Of a stretch of DNA of 64,000 bases, positions 60,623-64,000 are shown one piece after another. The stretch is from positions 17,821 through 81,820 of the forward strand of contig CAZEVY010000015.1 in assembly GCA_964515555.1 (NCBI GenBank), given 5' to 3'. The notes under the pieces were generated by a model that was not told where the DNA came from, searched no databases, and saw nothing but the letters and a program-made list of their open reading frames with translations. Source of the stretch: CAZEVY01 sp964515555 (GTDB taxonomy: Bacteria; Acidobacteriota; Terriglobia; Bryobacterales; Bryobacteraceae). The position numbers and the translations under genes were made by a program. Position 1 is the stretch's first letter. Each line of letters begins with the position of its first letter.

Positions 60623-61713
60623 GCGATTTTCTTCCGCTTCGCGGGGTCGACCACCTCGAATTCTACGTCGGCAACGCGAAGCAGGCGGCCTATTATTACC
60701 GGACGGCCTTCGGATTTTCGCTGACCGCCTACGCGGGACCGGAGACCGGCGTGCGCGACCGCGCCTCCTACGTGGTGGAGCAGGGCCAGGTGCGGATGGC
60801 GCTGACGACCGCGCTGGACGCCGGCCACGCCATCGCCGACTACGTGGCACGGCACGGCGACGGAGTGCGCGACATCGCGCTGGCGGTAGACGATGCCGAG
60901 GCGGCCTGGCGCGAGACGACCGCACGCGGGGCGGTGAGCGTTCGCGAGCCATGCACGAGTGAAGACGCCTGGGGCGCGGTGCGCCTGGCCTCTATAGCGA
61001 TCTACGGCGACACCATACACTCTTTCGTCGAGCGGCGCGACTATCGCGGGGCGTTTCTGCCGGGCTACCTGGCGGTCGCCACGCCGGACGCGGCGGCGCG
61101 GCCCACGGGGCTGCGGCACGTCGACCACATGGTCGGCAATGTCGGCTGGGGCGAGATGGACCGCTGGGTGCGCTTCTACGAGGACGTGATGGGTTTCCGG
61201 CTCTACCAGCATTTTGACGACAAGGACATTTCGACCGATTACACGGCGCTGATGTCGAAGGTGGTGGCCGGCGGCGCCGGGCGCGTCAAGTTTCCGATTA
61301 ACGAGCCGGCCGCAGGGCGGCGAAAGTCGCAGATCGAGGAGTACCTGGAGTTCCACGGCGGCCCGGGCGTCCAGCACATCGCGCTTTCGACGGCCGATAT
61401 CGTGGATACGGTCGGCCGCCTGCGCGCGCAGGGCGTCGAGTTTCTGCGCGTGCCGTCGACCTACTACGAGGAGCTGGAGGCGCGCGTCGGCCGGATCGAG
61501 GAGCCTGTCGAACGGCTGGCCGACCTCGGCATCCTGGTCGACCGCGACGACGAAGGTTACATGCTGCAAATCTTCACGCGGCCGGTGGAGGATCGCCCTA
61601 CGCTGTTCTTCGAGATCATCCAGCGGCGCGGGAGCCGCAGTTTCGGCAAGGGGAACTTCAAGGCGCTGTTCGAGGCGATCGAGCGCGAGCAGGCGCTGCG
61701 CGGGAATCTCTGA
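60619..61713 (+). CDS. hppD: 4-hydroxyphenylpyruvate dioxygenase
   Basis: A 364-residue non-heme iron dioxygenase making homogentisate. It has two vicinal-oxygen-chelate domains (LRGVDHLEFYVGNAKQAAYY and LRHVDHMVGNVGWGEMDRWV). The C-terminal domain has iron ligands in VDHMVGNV (His), GVQHIALSTADIV (His) and TLFFEIIQRRGSRSFGKGNF (Glu), with the closing GNFKALFEAIEREQ helix. The GTG start at 60619 overlaps the hisC stop. Together they give two steps of tyrosine breakdown; hmgA and fah are not in the window. Confidence 0.96.
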   Translation: MSDFLPLRGVDHLEFYVGNAKQAAYYYRTAFGFSLTAYAGPETGVRDRASYVVEQGQVRMALTTALDAGHAIADYVARHGDGVRDIALAVDDAEAAWRETTARGAVSVREPCTSEDAWGAVRLASIAIYGDTIHSFVERRDYRGAFLPGYLAVATPDAAARPTGLRHVDHMVGNVGWGEMDRWVRFYEDVMGFRLYQHFDDKDISTDYTALMSKVVAGGAGRVKFPINEPAAGRRKSQIEEYLEFHGGPGVQHIALSTADIVDTVGRLRAQGVEFLRVPSTYYEELEARVGRIEEPVERLADLGILVDRDDEGYMLQIFTRPVEDRPTLFFEIIQRRGSRSFGKGNFKALFEAIEREQALRGNL

Positions 61714-61731
61714 GGCCGCGGCTGGCCGGGG

Positions 61732-62592
61732 TCAGCCGAGGTATTTCCCCACCAGCAACGCCAGCTTCTGCCGCGCCGCCTCCGGCACCGCCTTACGATC
61801 CGTAATCAGCGCGTGCGCCAGCGCCGATCCGCACTTGCAGGAGCGCTCCATCGGCATTGACGCCACCGCTCCTGCGACGACGCGGGCGGCGTTCTCGGCG
61901 TTCTTCACCAGGTGCGCGATGATGTCGTCCACGGTGACGGCGTCATGGTCCGGGTGCCAGCAGTCGTAGTCGGTCACCATGGCGATGGTCGTGTAGCAGA
62001 TCTCCGCCTCGCGCGCCAGCTTGGCTTCCTGCAAATTCGTCATGCCGATCACGTCCATGCCCCAGCTCCGGTAGACATTGGATTCGGCCTTCGTCGAGAA
62101 CGCGGGGCCTTCCATGCACAGGTACGTTCCGCCGCGCGTGACGTTGACGCCAGCGGTGCGGCAGGCGGCCTCGGCGACTTGCGCCAGCTGCGGGCAGATG
62201 GGATCGGCGAAGCTGATGTGCGCGACCAGCCCCTCGCCGAAGAACGTGGAGACGCGCCCGCGCGTGCGGTCGAAGAACTGGTCGGGGATCACGAAGTCGA
62301 GCGGCCTGTGTTCCTCCTTCAGCGACCCCACCGCGCTCAGCGAGAGTATCCGCTCCACGCCCAGCGCCTTCATCCCGTAAATGTTGGCGCGGAAGTTCAG
62401 CTCCGAGGGCGAGATGCGGTGTCCCCGCCCGTGGCGCGCGAGAAACGCCACGCGCCGTCCCGCCAGCGTGCCGACGACGTAGGCATCCGAGGGCGCGCCC
62501 CAGGGCGTGTCGATCGCAACCTCTTCCTGCGCCTCGAAGCCGGGCATCGAGTACAGCCCGCTTCCGCCGATCACTCCGATCTCAGCAGTCAA
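61732..62592 (-). CDS. mtnP: S-methyl-5'-thioadenosine phosphorylase
   Basis: A 286-residue purine-nucleoside-phosphorylase-fold enzyme cleaving methylthioadenosine, a by-product of SAM-derived polyamine synthesis. Signatures: IGVIGGSGLYSMPGFEAQEE, TPWGAPSDAYVVGTLAGRRV, FLARHGRGHRISPSELNFRA, YLCMEGPAFSTKAESNVYRS and MDVIGMTNLQEAKLAREAEI, then DYDCWHPDHDAVTVDDI. It overlaps the upstream mce gene by 4 bp on the same strand, although it belongs to methionine salvage rather than propionate metabolism. Confidence 0.95.
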   Translation of the reverse strand: MTAEIGVIGGSGLYSMPGFEAQEEVAIDTPWGAPSDAYVVGTLAGRRVAFLARHGRGHRISPSELNFRANIYGMKALGVERILSLSAVGSLKEEHRPLDFVIPDQFFDRTRGRVSTFFGEGLVAHISFADPICPQLAQVAEAACRTAGVNVTRGGTYLCMEGPAFSTKAESNVYRSWGMDVIGMTNLQEAKLAREAEICYTTIAMVTDYDCWHPDHDAVTVDDIIAHLVKNAENAARVVAGAVASMPMERSCKCGSALAHALITDRKAVPEAARQKLALLVGKYLG

Positions 62593-63011
62593 TGACTTTC
62601 CTCCTGTATCAGCTCCAGCAGCACGCCGCCGGTCACGGCCGGGTGCACGAACACGTACATGTGGCCGCCCGCTCCGGCTCGCGGCTCGTTGAGCAGAGTA
62701 GCACCGGCCGACTTCAATCGCTCCACCGCCGCCGCCAGATCCGGCACGCGAAGGGCGACGTGATGCAGCCCGCCGCCACGGCGCGCGACGAATCGTCCGA
62801 TGACCGAATCCGGCTCGGTGGCCTCTAGCAGCTCGATGCGCGAATCGCCCGCCGGCAGCATGGCGACTTCGACCTTCTCGGCCTCCACGCGCTCGCGCAG
62901 GCCGAGCGCCAGGCCGAGCTGGTCGCGATAGAACGCCAGTGCGCGCTCGAGCGACGCCACCGCGACGCCGAGATGATCAATGGTAATTCCGCTCGATCCA
63001 CTCATCGACAT
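62589..63011 (-). CDS. mce: Methylmalonyl-CoA epimerase
   Basis: A 140-residue vicinal-oxygen-chelate protein that interconverts (R)- and (S)-methylmalonyl-CoA. Blocks: ITIDHLGVAVASLERALAFY (metal His), RVEAEKVEVAMLPAGDSRIE, LLEATEPDSVIGRFVARRGG, GLHHVALRVPDLAAAVERL (second His) and a closing GVLLELIQE (metal Glu). ATG at 63011 or at 63005 may be used; both lie within the 3' end of meaB, giving an overlap of about 30 bp. With meaB upstream it supports a propionate/branched-chain-acyl route through methylmalonyl-CoA. Confidence 0.92.
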   Translation of the reverse strand: MSMSGSSGITIDHLGVAVASLERALAFYRDQLGLALGLRERVEAEKVEVAMLPAGDSRIELLEATEPDSVIGRFVARRGGGLHHVALRVPDLAAAVERLKSAGATLLNEPRAGAGGHMYVFVHPAVTGGVLLELIQEESH

Positions 63012-63891
63012 AAGAATACGGGTCGCGGCGGCGCGCCGCCACTTCAACGGCCGCGGCCTCGATCTCGGCGGCCGGAATGCGATCCAGCAGCCGCTCGCGC
63101 AGCATCTGGCGCAGCCGCGCCGACCACATCGCGCGCGCGCGCGACTCGCGCGACCCGGCGGCCGGATACGATCGCATGGCCGCGAGAAGTTCGGCGACGC
63201 CGGTTCCCTCCGGCGCCACCGTGCGCACGATCGGCGGCGTCCAGCCGTCGGCCCGATGCGCCAGTGAAAGCAGCGCACGCATTTCGTTTTCGAGCTTTTC
63301 CGCGCCGGGCATGTCGCACTTGTTGATCGCGAACACGTCGGCGATCTCCATGATGCCGGCCTTCAGCGTCTGCACGTCGTCGCCCATGCCGGGGACCAGC
63401 ACCACCACCGTCACATCGGCGAGCCGCGCGACCTCCACTTCGTCCTGTCCGACGCCGACCGTCTCGATCAGCACCACGTCGCGGCCCGCCGCGTCGAGCA
63501 GCGCCGCCATGTCGGCGGTGGCGCGCGCGATGCCCCCGAGCCACCCGCGCGTCGCCATCGAGCGGATGAAGACGCCCGGGTCGGCGTGATGCTCCTGCAT
63601 GCGGATGCGGTCGCCGAGAATGGCGCCGCCAGTGTAGGGGCTGGTGGGGTCGACGGCGATCGCGCCCACGGTGCGGCCCTCGGCGCGCAACGTACGGATC
63701 AGCGCGTCGACGAGCGTGCTCTTGCCGGCCCCCGGCGACCCGGTGATGCCCGCGGTCAGCGCGCGGCCGGTGTGCGGGAACAGCTCGCGCAGCAGCGCGG
63801 CGGATTCGGGCGCGCGATTCTCGACGGCGGTGGCGGCGCGGGCGAGTGCACGCACGTCGCCGTTGCGGATGCGGTCGGCCCAGTCGAGCAT
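62977..63891 (-). CDS. meaB: Methylmalonyl-CoA mutase-associated GTPase MeaB
   Basis: A 304-residue G3E-family P-loop GTPase (ArgK/MeaB), protecting and reactivating the B12-dependent mutase. Motifs: GITGSPGAGKSTLVDALIRT (Walker A), AVDPTSPYTGGAILGDRIRM, the MeaB-typical HADPGVFIRSMATRGWLGGI, VLIETVGVGQDEVEVARLAD, VFAINKCDMPGAEKLENEM and a helical C-terminal dimerisation arm ending SYVDEWIERNYH. The start overlaps the acyl-CoA dehydrogenase stop (TGATG). The mutase subunits themselves are outside the window. Confidence 0.96.
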   Translation of the reverse strand: MLDWADRIRNGDVRALARAATAVENRAPESAALLRELFPHTGRALTAGITGSPGAGKSTLVDALIRTLRAEGRTVGAIAVDPTSPYTGGAILGDRIRMQEHHADPGVFIRSMATRGWLGGIARATADMAALLDAAGRDVVLIETVGVGQDEVEVARLADVTVVVLVPGMGDDVQTLKAGIMEIADVFAINKCDMPGAEKLENEMRALLSLAHRADGWTPPIVRTVAPEGTGVAELLAAMRSYPAAGSRESRARAMWSARLRQMLRERLLDRIPAAEIEAAAVEVAARRRDPYSYVDEWIERNYH

Positions 63892-64000
63892 CAGTCCTTC
63901 AGGAGCTGCCTCGCGATGACGAGCCGCTGAATCTCGCTGGTGCCCTCGCCGATGGTGCAGAGCTTCACGTCGCGGTAGAACTTCTCGACCGGGTAGTCCT
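63891..64000 (-). CDS. Acyl-CoA dehydrogenase, C-terminal fragment
   Basis: The last 35 codons of a gene entering from the right edge read DYPVEKFYRDVKLCTIGEGT then SEIQRLVIARQLLKD and stop. YRDxKxxxIxEGTSEIQRxxIAR is the conserved C-terminal helix of FAD-dependent acyl-CoA dehydrogenases. The stop overlaps the meaB start (TGATG), placing it first in an acyl-CoA dehydrogenase-meaB-mce-mtnP run. Confidence 0.9.
   Translation of the reverse strand, partial: DYPVEKFYRDVKLCTIGEGTSEIQRLVIARQLLKD

Overview
The window is high-GC, densely packed bacterial DNA that looks like a scaffold from an Acidobacteriota genome of the Solibacter/Bryobacter type (order Bryobacterales). The pointers are a protein ending in the Solibacter-type TIGR03437 domain (23587-24948), an acidobacterial VWFA-domain protein (54410-55405), a Ser/Thr kinase fused to a PD40 beta-propeller (6172-8856), an ADOP/MacB-type fused permease (38703-41104) and a DUF1501 + DUF1549/1553 cassette. 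Two 100-N runs (38603-38702, 45190-45289) show it is a scaffold. The second is flanked by an exact 55-bp duplication and is very probably an unmerged contig overlap.

Layout. 1-3.9 kb: end of a TPR protein, a small secreted protein, a palindrome matching the ParB site parS, a LysR regulator, a decayed nucleotidyltransferase gene and a BON-domain protein. 3.9-10.3 kb: a membrane-anchored degenerate JAMM protein, a single-domain Clp-type AAA ATPase, the kinase-propeller, wecB and infA. 10.3-19.6 kb: SDR, SGNH hydrolase, M14 peptidase, aroF, purine permease, and a ThuA/DUF4038 pair. 19.7-23.4 kb: tig, ahcY and metK on one strand (chaperone plus activated methyl cycle). 23.6-29.4 kb: TIGR03437 protein, a HicAB-like pair, a beta-barrel protein, an alaC-like aminotransferase, and a thiolase translationally coupled to a GntR/FCD regulator.

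29.4-35.5 kb is a compact five-gene operon behind a good sigma-70-like promoter: a Tat-exported DUF1501 protein, a secreted WD40 propeller, two paralogous redoxin-like proteins without a CxxC, and a DUF1549/DUF1553 protein with CxxCH-type motifs. 35.5-43.4 kb holds a glycogen-debranching-type glycosidase, a Tat-exported sugar isomerase cut by a gap, the ADOP permease, a MazEF module and a GT2 glycosyltransferase.

43.6-50.2 kb is a four-gene lipid cassette: a membrane cytochrome P450, a fatty-acyl reductase, an ACP-AMP ligase-acyltransferase fusion whose acyltransferase has lost its catalytic His, and a PlsY-type acyltransferase. The domain set suggests activation, reduction and transfer of an acyl chain, perhaps for ether or other unusual lipids. 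It is the best candidate in the window for an undescribed system. Next comes a lower-GC gene coding for a zinc ribbon plus a HEPN-type RNase motif, on the 3' side of a tRNA-Glu gene.

51.5-64 kb: cytochrome c, ankyrin lipoprotein, selB, a VWFA protein whose start codon overlaps that of selB, a histidine kinase/propeller lipoprotein/bshA-like operon, a methyltransferase, a coupled hisC-hppD pair (tyrosine catabolism), mtnP, and a methylmalonyl-CoA set (mce, meaB and the tail of an acyl-CoA dehydrogenase). No CRISPR array, rRNA gene or intact insertion sequence was seen.
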